Source: B3-G11 sp039714175
GTDB taxonomy: Bacteria; Actinomycetota; Acidimicrobiia; Spongiisociales; UBA5794
Direction: 5' to 3'
DNA length: 34,466 bases
Assembly: GCA_039714175.1 (NCBI GenBank)
Contig: JBDLJV010000003.1
Span: forward strand, 1 to 34,466
Below, piece after piece: positions 24,323 to 31,781 of the stretch. How positions within the stretch are numbered: the stretch's first letter is position 1; the number at the start of each line of letters is the position of its first letter. Both the position numbers and the translations under genes were made by a program. The notes beneath the pieces were generated by a model. That model had not been told where the DNA came from and did not search any database. It saw only the letters and a list, made by a program, of their open reading frames with translations.

Positions 24323-25522
24323 CTACGTGAGGACAGCTTCGATCTGCTCGAGTGCCCAGTTCACTTGGTCCTTGGTGATCACGAGCGGCGGAGCAATACG
24401 GATCGTCGAGCCGTGGGTGTCCTTGACGAGAACGCCGCGATCCTTGAGCGCGTTCACAACCGGTTTGGCGCCGCCAGCGTCCTGCTTCAACTCGATCGCG
24501 AGCATGAGACCGCGGCCGCGAACCTCCTTGACCCGATCCGATCGGATGGAGCGAAGCTGCTGCAGGAAGTACTCACCCAAGCGTTCCGAGTTCTCAATCA
24601 TTCCCTCCTCCACGAGAACGCGAAGGGCCATCCGTGCAGTTGCGGCTGCAAGTGGATTACCGCCGAACGTACTTCCGTGCTCCCCCGGCTTGAGGACACC
24701 GAGGACCGCTTCGTTCGACAGGACGGCCGAGACCGGATAGAACCCTCCGGCCAGGGCTTTACCAATGAGAGTGACGTCAGCCTCGATGCCTTCGTGCTCT
24801 TCGGCGAGGAGGCGTCCGGTACGACCGAGACCGGTCTGGATCTCGTCGAGGATGAGTGTGATGTCGTGCTCGGTACACAGCTCGCGCACTCGCGGGAAGT
24901 ACCCGGGCGGCGGGATCTTCACCCCGGCTTCACCCTGGATAGGTTCAACGAGGAAGGCGACGGTGCGGGGCGTGATCGCAGCCTCAAAGGCCTCAGCGTC
25001 ACCGAATGGGACGACCTTGAAGCCGGGTGTGAACGGCCCGAACCCCTGACGGGCCATCGGATCTGTGCTGAAGCTGACAATCGAGATTGTTCGGCCGTGG
25101 AAGTTGTCGGCGCACACGATGATCTCGGCCTCGTCCTCCGGTATGCCCCGCTCCTCGTATCCCCATTTCCTCACGGCCTTGATCGCCGATTCGACGGCCT
25201 CGGCGCCACTGTTCATGGGGAGGATCCGGTGCGAACCGGTGAGTGCAGCCAACTCCTCATACAAGAGAGCGAGCTGATCGTTCCGAAATGCCCTAGAGGT
25301 CAGGGTGAGGCGACTTGCTTGCTCGGTCATCGTCTCCAGAATCCGGGGATGGCAGTGGCCTTGATTGACCGCCGAGTATGCGGAGAGGCAATCGAGATAC
25401 CGGGTGTCGTCGACATCCCAAACCCACACCCCCTCGCCACGCGTGAGCACCACGTCGAGCGGTTCGTAGTTGTGGGCCCCGAGGAGCCGTTCGCTGGCGA
25501 TGAGGTCCGAGGCAGTAACCAT
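24323..25522 (-). CDS. rocD: Ornithine delta-aminotransferase
   Basis: The ATG at 25522 lies 4 nt after the ABC ATPase stop and gives 399 residues; a longer open frame upstream overlaps that gene and is rejected. It is a class-III aminotransferase. The PLP Lys is K255 in 'LIGKALAGGFYPVSAVLS', with 'ILDEIQTGLGRTG' before it and 'EHGSTFGGNPLA' after. The N-terminal region 'HNYEPLDVVL' and 'SAYSAVNQGHCHP' matches eukaryotic and bacterial ornithine aminotransferase closely. Y19 and Y49 correspond to human Y55 and Y85, which select ornithine and direct transfer of its delta-amino group. The reaction converts ornithine and 2-oxoglutarate to glutamate semialdehyde and glutamate. It is the last gene of the operon and indicates that the imported compound yields ornithine, or arginine via ornithine. 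Confidence 0.92.
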   Translation of the reverse strand: MVTASDLIASERLLGAHNYEPLDVVLTRGEGVWVWDVDDTRYLDCLSAYSAVNQGHCHPRILETMTEQASRLTLTSRAFRNDQLALLYEELAALTGSHRILPMNSGAEAVESAIKAVRKWGYEERGIPEDEAEIIVCADNFHGRTISIVSFSTDPMARQGFGPFTPGFKVVPFGDAEAFEAAITPRTVAFLVEPIQGEAGVKIPPPGYFPRVRELCTEHDITLILDEIQTGLGRTGRLLAEEHEGIEADVTLIGKALAGGFYPVSAVLSNEAVLGVLKPGEHGSTFGGNPLAAATARMALRVLVEEGMIENSERLGEYFLQQLRSIRSDRVKEVRGRGLMLAIELKQDAGGAKPVVNALKDRGVLVKDTHGSTIRIAPPLVITKDQVNWALEQIEAVLT

Positions 25523-25526
25523 ATTC

Positions 25527-26306
25527 CTAGAGCACCTTCGACACGAAGGCCTTGGTCCGTTCATGCTGCGGGTTCGAGAGAACTTCCTTGGGAGGCCCGG
25601 ACTCGATGATGACGCCTTCGTCCATGAGATACAGGGAGTCGGCAGCTTCTCGAGCGAAGCCCACTTCATGCGTCACGACGATCATCGTCATCCCATCGGC
25701 GGCGAGCTGTCTCATGACTTCGAGTACCTCCCCAACGAGTTCAGCGTCCAGTGCCGAAGTGGGTTCGTCGAAGAGCATCAGCTTCGGCTCCATCGCTAGC
25801 GCGCGAGCGATGGCAACCCTCTGCTGCTCGCCGCCGGACAGCTGCGCCGGGTAGGCACGGAGCTTGTCGCTGAGGCCGACGCGGGCCAGGAGCTCCTCAC
25901 CCTTCGCGCGGGCATCCGAGCTCTTGAGCTTCTTCACCTTGATCGGGGCGACCGTGACATTCTCCAGAGCGGTCCGATGGGGGAAGAGGTTGAACCGCTG
26001 AAAGACCATGCCGATATCGCGGCGCTGGCGGGAGGCATCTCGTGCGTGCATCTCGTGCAGCCGGCCGCCTCGTTCCTGATAGCCCACGAGTTCGCCATCG
26101 ACATAGAGACGACCCGCGTTGACCTGCTCAAGATGGTTGATGCACCGGAGGAACGTGGACTTGCCCGACCCGGAGGGTCCGATGATGCAGGCAACCTCCC
26201 CCGGCTCAACGGTCATGTTGATGCCTCGCAGGACTTCCAGCGCTCCGAACCGCTTCCAAACATCCTCAGCCTGTACGACCGGGGTTTGGTTTGGTAGATC
26301 GTTCAT
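25527..26306 (-). CDS. Polar amino-acid ABC transporter, ATP-binding protein
   Basis: The start ATG (26306) shares its A with the permease stop (TGATG), and AAGGGG lies about 8 nt upstream; a longer in-frame start is rejected because it runs into the permease. The protein has 259 residues. Walker A is 'GPSGSGKST', the Q-loop is in 'IGMVFQRFNLFPH', the signature is 'LSGGEQQR', Walker B is 'LMLFDEPTSALD' and the switch His is in 'VVTHEVGFAREA'. It is of the GlnQ/HisP type, which powers import of polar amino acids and related compounds such as opines. It is directly followed by the ornithine aminotransferase. Confidence 0.95.
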   Translation of the reverse strand: MNDLPNQTPVVQAEDVWKRFGALEVLRGINMTVEPGEVACIIGPSGSGKSTFLRCINHLEQVNAGRLYVDGELVGYQERGGRLHEMHARDASRQRRDIGMVFQRFNLFPHRTALENVTVAPIKVKKLKSSDARAKGEELLARVGLSDKLRAYPAQLSGGEQQRVAIARALAMEPKLMLFDEPTSALDAELVGEVLEVMRQLAADGMTMIVVTHEVGFAREAADSLYLMDEGVIIESGPPKEVLSNPQHERTKAFVSKVL

Positions 26307-27262
26307 CAGCGATCCCCTTTCACCATCGTGGATGCTTCTGCGAGTGCCTCGAGTTGCCGCTCGGTCATGACACGGCTGGCACCCTTTGCGAAATACCGCT
26401 CCAGGTGCATCTGGCCGACCATGAGAATCGAGGTGAAGGCCAGGTACCACGTTGAAGCGATCATGAGCATCGGAATTGGGTTGAACGTCTCGATTGACAG
26501 GTCACGGGCTCTGGCGTACAGATCGAGCGTATAGGGCACAGCGATGACCAGGGAGGTTGTCTTGAGCATCGAAATGAGTTCGTTGCCCGCCGGAGGAATG
26601 ATGACACGCATGGCTTGGGGCATGACGATCTGAGCCATTGTCTGCGTCCACGACATGCCCAGTGCGGTCGCTGCCTCGGTCTGACCCTCATCGACGCTTG
26701 TGATGCCTGCACGGACAATCTCCGCCATATAGGCAGCTTCATTGAGCGCAAGCCCGATGACAGCGATCCAGAACGTGTGGTCGAGGAACGCCCTCATATC
26801 GAAGGTGGCGAACGTCGGACCAAACGGGATGCCAATGTCGATCTGGTGGTAGATGGTGGCGATGAGCCCCCAGAAGACGAGCTGCACATAGACGGGTGTT
26901 CCCCGGAAGAACCACAGCACACCCCAACTGACCGACCGCAGAACCGGGTTCGGGGACAAGCGCATCGCTGCAAGCATCACGCCAAGGACCAATCCCAAGG
27001 CCATCGCAAGAACCGTCAGCATGATCGTGATACCGGCCGCATTGATGATCCGGCTGTCGAATAGGTACTCGGCGTAGGTCGGCCACTCATAGGCGGGATT
27101 GGTCGCTGCTCCGTAGAGGAACAGTCCAAGGAAGAGCAGCACTGCGGCGGCCGAGAACGTACGTCCCGGCCGCCGGAGTGGCACTGCTTTGATTGGCTCC
27201 GGCCCGGCGGGCTCGGAGTCAGCTTCTTGGCTACTCGTGCTTCGCTGGTTGGAGCCGGACAT
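26306..27262 (-). CDS. Polar amino-acid ABC transporter, permease (HisM/GlnP type)
   Basis: This 318-residue protein starts immediately after the TAA of the binding-protein gene, with no gap. About 35 polar N-terminal residues are followed by a first helix ('FSAAAVLLFLGLFLYGA') and an outer segment 'YEWPTYAEYLFDSRIINAAGIT'. The standard core includes 'ITIMLTVLAMALGLVLGVMLAAMRLS', 'WFFRGTPVYVQLVFWG' and the EAA loop 'EAATALGMSWTQTMAQIVMPQAMRVIIPPAGNE', which contacts the ATPase. It forms a homodimeric channel, since only one permease is encoded. The C-terminal tail of about 35 residues after 'ERYFAKG' is longer than usual and of unknown role. Confidence 0.94.
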   Translation of the reverse strand: MSGSNQRSTSSQEADSEPAGPEPIKAVPLRRPGRTFSAAAVLLFLGLFLYGAATNPAYEWPTYAEYLFDSRIINAAGITIMLTVLAMALGLVLGVMLAAMRLSPNPVLRSVSWGVLWFFRGTPVYVQLVFWGLIATIYHQIDIGIPFGPTFATFDMRAFLDHTFWIAVIGLALNEAAYMAEIVRAGITSVDEGQTEAATALGMSWTQTMAQIVMPQAMRVIIPPAGNELISMLKTTSLVIAVPYTLDLYARARDLSIETFNPIPMLMIASTWYLAFTSILMVGQMHLERYFAKGASRVMTERQLEALAEASTMVKGDR

Positions 27263-28153
27263 TTAGTACACCGCGCCGTTGATCGTGACCTCTTCGATGG
27301 CTCCCTCTTCGACTCCCCACTTCGTGAGAATCTCAAGGTATGTGCCATCATCGATCAAGGACTGCATCGCTGTTGCCAACGCATCCTTCAACGTCCCGGC
27401 GTCCTTGCCGACAGCGATACCGAACGGGGCCGAATCGACGATGTCGCCAGCCAGTTCGAGCTTGCCTTCGGTCAGTGACACCGCGTACTGGGTGACGGGA
27501 GAGTCTGCCACAAAGGCATCCGCTCGCCCGAGGACAACGGCGTTGGTGACGACCTCGTGGCCGTCGAGCTTCAGTATGTTGATCGGCTCTTTGCCGTCGG
27601 CAACACACGCATCGCTTATCGCCGGGACCTCGTCTGTCTCCTGCCATGTTCCCGTACCGACCGCGACGATCAGGCCGCACGCGTTGGCGGGATCGACATT
27701 GGAGCCGGCCTGAGCCGCCCACTGGCTGCCGGCCTCGAAGTAGTCCACGAAGTCAACCGACTCTTGTCGCGAGAATGTGTCGGTGAACGACGCCCATCCG
27801 ATGTCGAAGGTGCCACCCTTGACGCTCGGGATGATGTTGTCGAATTGCGACTCGCGGAATTTCGGCTCAAGCCCAAGCCTGTGGCTGAGCGCCGTGACCA
27901 ACTCGATTCCCCAACCGGTGGGGTTGCCGTCCGGATCCTTGAATTCATCCGGGGAGTATGAGAGCTCGGTGCCGATCACGAGCTCGCCTGAGGACTTGAT
28001 GTCGTCAGGCAGAAGCGCAACGGCAGCCTCATCCACCACTCCCGAACCCGCGGTAGTGGTGATGTCACTCGAATCGTCGCTCGAGCAACCCGTAAGGGCG
28101 GTCATCACCATGACGACGCTGATTGCAATCGTGATTAGGCGATATCTGGACAT
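27263..28153 (-). CDS. Solute-binding lipoprotein (SBP family 3) of the amino-acid ABC transporter
   Basis: The protein has 296 residues with AGGAGG seven nt before the ATG, the strongest ribosome site of the operon, as expected for the abundant subunit. The signal peptide ends in the lipobox L20-T-G-C23, so it is a membrane-tethered lipoprotein in a Gram-positive cell. The mature part is a family-3 binding protein: 'GELVIGTELSYSPDEF', 'GWGIELVTALSHRLGL', 'NIIPSVKGGTFDIGWASFTDT' and 'VVTNAVVLGRADAFVADSPV'. Such proteins bind polar amino acids, opines and similar small zwitterions. The usual Arg that clamps the substrate carboxylate is not obvious after 'FTDTFSRQESVDFVDYFE', where R and Q occur, so the ligand may differ from a plain amino acid. 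It starts 11 nt after the kinase gene. Confidence 0.93.
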   Translation of the reverse strand: MSRYRLITIAISVVMVMTALTGCSSDDSSDITTTAGSGVVDEAAVALLPDDIKSSGELVIGTELSYSPDEFKDPDGNPTGWGIELVTALSHRLGLEPKFRESQFDNIIPSVKGGTFDIGWASFTDTFSRQESVDFVDYFEAGSQWAAQAGSNVDPANACGLIVAVGTGTWQETDEVPAISDACVADGKEPINILKLDGHEVVTNAVVLGRADAFVADSPVTQYAVSLTEGKLELAGDIVDSAPFGIAVGKDAGTLKDALATAMQSLIDDGTYLEILTKWGVEEGAIEEVTINGAVY

Positions 28154-28164
28154 GTGCGGACCTC

Positions 28165-29157
28165 CTATGGTGCCGACTGGTTGTGTGTGGATAAGGCAGA
28201 ATCAAGAACGGTATGCCTGTCATCTGCGAACTGTCTGTGGTCGTGAATGAAGTCCATGACGGTTGCGCTGGTCGTAGCCCCTGCGCGAGCTCCTGCGACG
28301 GTCACGGCTCTCGCGGAAGCAGCAGTGGCGAAGATCGCGGCGAGCTCTGCGTCCCCGGTGCGATTGAGGGCGTACAGGAACGCTGCGCCGAAGGTGTCAC
28401 CGGCTCCGGTGACATCAACAACGTCGACTTGGATACCTGGAATCTCGCGGACGACGTCGGCGTCGTAGAGCCGGCATCCATCCTCGGCGAGAGTTACGAC
28501 AAGCGTTTGCAGCCGCCCGGATAGCAGCTCGGCCACCGCCTGGGCTTCACTGCCGCCGTGAGCGAGATGTTGCATGCCGACGCGATTGACGAAGAGGATG
28601 TCCGCAAGACCGAGGAGTGCATCGTCTCCGACCCGGAGGTCTCCCACATCGAGGTCAAGAACGAGTTTTGCCCCAGCGGCGTGAACCTCGCCGATGATCT
28701 CACCCGGGAGCCTGTCTCGGTGGCGGAGCATCCGCAGGTCACCAATAGCCGTGTAGATGTAGCTTGCTTCGGTGATCGTGGCGAGCGCTTCGTCACTCAA
28801 TTCGATGCGTTCCAGCCCAGTCCTGGGAGTCAGGACAGTGTGCTCATCCCCTGCAGAGACGATGATGCAGCGGGAATCGGCCAACGCCTCGTCGCGGCTG
28901 ACCAGTTGGGTGTCCACGCCGCTCTCGGACAAACCGGCAAGCAGGGAATCCGTGGTGGGACTGTCGTTCATGACCCAGCAGAACCGAGCCTGCTCGCCGT
29001 ACCCGGCGTACACAACAGCAGCGTTGGCGATCATGCCTCCCGGGAACGCGCCCACCGCTTCGACTTCGATCTTCGTGCCGTGTTGCGGCCATTCATCGGC
29101 GCGGTAGTGCTCGTCGAGAGCAGCATCGCCGATGAAGACGCAGTAGTCGCTCGTCAT
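28165..29157 (-). CDS. PfkB-family carbohydrate kinase
   Basis: The start ATG (29157) overlaps the AllA-like gene stop by 4 nt (ATGA), giving 330 residues; the frame remains open upstream inside that gene. The family signatures are present: the N-terminal D11 and GG motif ('AFPGGMIANAAVVYAGYG', 39-41) and the C-terminal 'DVTGAGDTFGAAFLYAL' with catalytic base D254 in TGAGD. 'VTLAEDGCRLYD' is the ATP-side strand. PfkB enzymes phosphorylate a hydroxymethyl group on a sugar, nucleoside or sugar-amino-acid conjugate (for example FrlD on fructoselysine). Since the same transcript encodes an amino-acid-type importer, a conjugate is a reasonable guess. The exact substrate is unknown. Confidence 0.9.
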   Translation of the reverse strand: MTSDYCVFIGDAALDEHYRADEWPQHGTKIEVEAVGAFPGGMIANAAVVYAGYGEQARFCWVMNDSPTTDSLLAGLSESGVDTQLVSRDEALADSRCIIVSAGDEHTVLTPRTGLERIELSDEALATITEASYIYTAIGDLRMLRHRDRLPGEIIGEVHAAGAKLVLDLDVGDLRVGDDALLGLADILFVNRVGMQHLAHGGSEAQAVAELLSGRLQTLVVTLAEDGCRLYDADVVREIPGIQVDVVDVTGAGDTFGAAFLYALNRTGDAELAAIFATAASARAVTVAGARAGATTSATVMDFIHDHRQFADDRHTVLDSALSTHNQSAP

Positions 29158-29660
29158 ACCAAGCTCTCTTCGGCGAGCTCGATGGCGACCGGCCCGTTGT
29201 CGAGTTCGATCCAATCGTCCTGCAGTGCCTCGTCGACGGCTGCAAACCAGTAGTAGACCGCCGGTCCGTCCACGCCGACGCACGGGGCGTGCCACACGCC
29301 GGGATCCAGGATCACGCATTCACCCCGAGAGATCAACAGCGCTTCCACGTCCACCGTCCGAGGCCGAGCTTCGGTCGGTGCGGCGACCGGCAGAATGACG
29401 GGATCCCCTGAGCAGAACACCGCTTCCGAGGTGTGCAGGTGTCGCTCCATCTGGTGGACACTCGAAGGGAGTTCGGGACCGGCGGTCAACCCCAGATGTC
29501 CACCAGACCCGATCAACGCATCACTGGTGTACCGATCGCTGAATCCAGGCCCTGCCGTATCAACGACACCCGGCCCGCCAGTCGCAAGGTTCACGTACCG
29601 CCCGTACGGAGACACGTCTGCCTCGCTGCACGGAACGGCTGTGGCATGCGCTCGGGTCAC
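29154..29660 (-). CDS. AllA-like (ureidoglycolate lyase fold) cupin protein
   Basis: 168 residues from a GTG at 29660, one nt after the preceding stop. The order of motifs follows AllA: 'DVSPYGRYVNL' at the N-terminus (AllA 'FSAYGDVIE'), 'SSVHQMERHLHTSEAVF' (AllA 'IHELERHPLGTQAF'), and 'GVWHAPC' (AllA 'NVWHHP'). Candidate metal or catalytic residues are H69, H74, H76, E79 and H124. AllA splits ureidoglycolate into glyoxylate and urea, but the protein differs at several core positions and no other allantoin gene is nearby, so the true substrate may be another carbinolamine-like or N-linked intermediate. Its position between BtpA-type and kinase genes suggests a lyase or isomerase step in the same pathway. 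Confidence 0.7.
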   Translation of the reverse strand: MTRAHATAVPCSEADVSPYGRYVNLATGGPGVVDTAGPGFSDRYTSDALIGSGGHLGLTAGPELPSSVHQMERHLHTSEAVFCSGDPVILPVAAPTEARPRTVDVEALLISRGECVILDPGVWHAPCVGVDGPAVYYWFAAVDEALQDDWIELDNGPVAIELAEESLV

Positions 29661-29661
29661 G

Positions 29662-30441
29662 TCACACTCCCCTCACGGTGTCGATGGGAGCAGCACCACG
29701 GATTCTGCGCACAGCTTCCACGAGGCTCTCGGCGTGCTCGGCGCTGACATCGCCGTTGTCGGTAAACGTGTCCTTCAGATAGCTCCCGACGATCGCACCA
29801 TCAGCGACAGAGAGTTGGTTTTCGGCGTTGCGGATCGTGACACCTGCGCCGGTGATCAGCGGGAAGGATTGTCCAACGACGTCCCGGAAATCGACGATCT
29901 TGCTCAGATCGGTCTCAATGCCGGTTCCCACGCCTGTTACGACGACCGCGTCGCATCGCTCAATGGCCAGACGCAGATCGGTCTCCACAGAGTTGCCTGA
30001 GAGAACCGGCTGGTACTTGAAGCGAACGCCGCCGAAGACCAACGCTGAGGACTGTTCACGCTGCTCGGCCAGCCACTCGGCGAATGCCGCGTCGTCATCG
30101 GGAGCGAGATGGCCGGCGACCGAGTCCAATTGGATGAAGGCGGCCCCGTAACTTCGCGCAAGTTCGAACGCGCGCACATCGTCGTCGAGCACGTTCACGC
30201 CGTAGGTGCACTCCGAACGATGGGTTGCGAGATACTCGAGAACGCTCTCGACGTCATCCGCGCTGCCGAAGTAATTCTCGACGATGACACCGTCGACTCC
30301 TGCTTCGGTGAGGATGTCGATTTCTCGAAGTGTTCGCCGCAGACGATCGTGCTCTGTATCGCCCTTGAGATGCAGCATCGCAAAGACGGGCTTGTTCCCG
30401 AATGTGCTGTTGAACCGTTCCATGGGACTCATGTCGGTCAC
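29662..30441 (-). CDS. BtpA/SgcQ-family TIM-barrel protein
   Basis: This 259-residue protein has the family start 'KPVFAMLHLKGD', then 'ILTEAGVDGVIVENYFGS', 'YGVNVLDDDVRAFELARSYGAAFIQLD', 'VVVTGVGTGIETDL' and the phosphate-site-like 'SVADGAIVGSYLKD' near the end. BtpA was named for photosystem I assembly in cyanobacteria, but most members, such as SgcQ of enteric bacteria, sit in sugar or nucleoside operons, and the fold suggests an aldolase- or epimerase-like enzyme acting on a phosphorylated compound. That fits the PfkB kinase in this operon. Its ATG overlaps the GntR stop by 4 nt. An in-frame ATG three codons downstream is possible. The reaction is not known. Confidence 0.85.
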   Translation of the reverse strand: MTDMSPMERFNSTFGNKPVFAMLHLKGDTEHDRLRRTLREIDILTEAGVDGVIVENYFGSADDVESVLEYLATHRSECTYGVNVLDDDVRAFELARSYGAAFIQLDSVAGHLAPDDDAAFAEWLAEQREQSSALVFGGVRFKYQPVLSGNSVETDLRLAIERCDAVVVTGVGTGIETDLSKIVDFRDVVGQSFPLITGAGVTIRNAENQLSVADGAIVGSYLKDTFTDNGDVSAEHAESLVEAVRRIRGAAPIDTVRGV

Positions 30442-31163
30442 AGTTCTCCCCCGGGGAACTCGGCGATGGCGGTGGTCAGGTTGAACTCCACGCGCGATGC
30501 GTAGAGAACCTTTATCTGTTCGATCTCGACATCGTTCTGATCAAAGGCACTTCCCTCGGTCTTGATCAGCGCAGGACCATCGGAAGGTTCTCCAAGAAGT
30601 TCAGCCACGTCAGGAGAAGGGATCTCGGTCGAAAGCGTGATCTGCGTGCGCCGCGGATGTGTTTTGTACTGCTCACGGAGTATTTGGTAGAGGGATCGAT
30701 CCTCGAAGTCGATGTCCTCGATCCCGGGGAATCGGCTGGCGTCCATCACGGAAGTGTCCAACGAGAGGTAGGTCGTCCGCTCAGGCGTCCTGGTTCCGCG
30801 AAGGCGGACCATCCGGAAGTACTGGTGACCATCGATCTCGGTCAATCCCGCCTCTATGACATGCGCCACAGGGGATTCGGCGCGCCCTCTCAGGCTGTCC
30901 GTGAAACCGCCCATGTTCAGAATGCTGTGACGAATGGGCTGCAACTGGACGAAGGTGCCCTTGCCGTGTTGCCGGCGCACCAGGCCTTCGCTCACGAGAA
31001 CATCAACCGCCTGACGAGCGGTCCCACGCGCGGTGCCGAACATCGACATCAGCTCGGCTTCCGAGGGAATTGCATCGCCGGGCTTGTACGTCCCCTCCAA
31101 GATCAACCCTCGAAGCTGCTGGCTCATGTGAACGTATCGCGGTGTGAAGCTGGACTTGACCAC
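30438..31163 (-). CDS. GntR-family regulator of the HutC/UTRA type
   Basis: 241 residues from a GTG at 31163, with GGAGG ten nt upstream. Residues about 8-75 are the GntR winged helix ('RYVHMSQQLRGLILEGTYKPG', 'IPSEAELMSMFGTARGTARQAV', 'LVSEGLVRRQHGKGTFV'). Residues about 95-235 are a UTRA ligand-binding domain ('YFRMVRLRGTRTPERTTYLSLD', 'RTQITLSTEIPSPDVAELLG', 'EIEQIKVLYASRVEFNLTT'). UTRA domains bind small effectors, often the pathway substrate or a phosphorylated intermediate. It is the first gene of the operon, so it controls its own synthesis. Two HutC-type octamers, GTCTAGAC and GTCTATAC, stand side by side in the leader, which fits this subfamily exactly. Confidence 0.93.
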   Translation of the reverse strand: MVKSSFTPRYVHMSQQLRGLILEGTYKPGDAIPSEAELMSMFGTARGTARQAVDVLVSEGLVRRQHGKGTFVQLQPIRHSILNMGGFTDSLRGRAESPVAHVIEAGLTEIDGHQYFRMVRLRGTRTPERTTYLSLDTSVMDASRFPGIEDIDFEDRSLYQILREQYKTHPRRTQITLSTEIPSPDVAELLGEPSDGPALIKTEGSAFDQNDVEIEQIKVLYASRVEFNLTTAIAEFPGGEL

Positions 31164-31191
31164 CTGTGTCGTTCCTCCGTTGAGGTCACTT

Positions 31192-31207
31192 GTCTAGACG
31201 TCTATAC
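31192..31207. promoter_or_regulatory. Tandem HutC-type GntR operator
   Basis: GTCTAGAC (31192-31199) is directly followed by GTCTATAC (31200-31207). Both match the HutC-subfamily consensus GT-N-TA-N-AC, and the first is a perfect palindrome. The pair lies 29 bp upstream of the GntR start and covers the predicted transcription start, so binding would block the whole operon. Confidence 0.75.
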
Positions 31208-31211
31208 GAGT

Positions 31212-31241
31212 AGAGTAACACGCAACATCTGATTCTGTCAA
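31212..31241 (-). promoter_or_regulatory. Promoter of the eight-gene operon
   Basis: On the minus strand a consensus -35 TTGACA (complement of 31236-31241) is followed after 18 bp by TACTCT (complement of 31212-31217) as a weak -10. Transcription would begin near 31205, within the operator. The -35 ends at the base next to the stop of the hypothetical gene at 31242. Confidence 0.5.
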
Positions 31242-31751
31242 TCAAGCCGCTGCCGTCCGAGAGCATCTCAATAGTCTCCTGTCAAGATTCTCCACAGAGT
31301 GCTCGATGTCGATTGGCACAGACCAATCACCCTGGCCCAGACGCGAGTGAATCCGAACGGCGATGAACTGAATGCCATTCCGACGGCCGGACTCGACTTC
31401 TACGGGATCTTCCGAGCCTACGAACCCGAACCGGATCTGGTCTTCCCCGAAGTCAAGCGAATCAACTGACCCCCTATCGGTGACGCGAATCGCCGAACGC
31501 TGCAGATGGGAAATAGGACGCACACTCGGTTCCAACTCCTGGGGACTATGTCTGCTGGCGACCGGGAGTTGAATCGTGCTGGGGAAGACCATGATGACGT
31601 CCTCCGCTCCGACCTCGGTGGGCACATCGACTTCGTGCAGGCGGCCGTCCTCCCGGCCGATTCGAGTAGTTGACGACGTCGAGAGACGCTGGATCGGCCG
31701 CGCCCACACCGAGTCGTGGTGGTCGCGGCACATCGATCGCAGCGTCGGCAC
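31242..31751 (-). CDS. Hypothetical protein
   Basis: An open frame of 169 codons from a GTG at 31751; an ATG at 31733 is an alternative. The first ~35 residues are Arg/Ser-rich and may not be translated. From about residue 36 on ('DGRLHEVDVPTEVGAEDVIMVF') the sequence looks like a folded, strand-rich domain with normal amino-acid balance ('GEDQIRFGFVGSEDP', 'RNGIQFIAVRIHSRLG'). No family is recognised, and wobble GC is lower than in neighbouring genes. There is no clear ribosome site. It lies 30 bp behind the GAP-family gene in the same direction and ends at the operon promoter. It could be a real small gene or an eroded one. Confidence 0.4.
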   Translation of the reverse strand: MPTLRSMCRDHHDSVWARPIQRLSTSSTTRIGREDGRLHEVDVPTEVGAEDVIMVFPSTIQLPVASRHSPQELEPSVRPISHLQRSAIRVTDRGSVDSLDFGEDQIRFGFVGSEDPVEVESGRRNGIQFIAVRIHSRLGQGDWSVPIDIEHSVENLDRRLLRCSRTAAA

Positions 31752-31781
31752 CGCCGATGCGTCTTGGTCCGCGACACCTCG

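Noticed and set aside
24206..25609. A 467-codon open frame on the plus strand
   Set aside because: It lies antisense over the ornithine aminotransferase, which has full catalytic motifs, has no domain of its own and is a by-product of GC-rich codon use.
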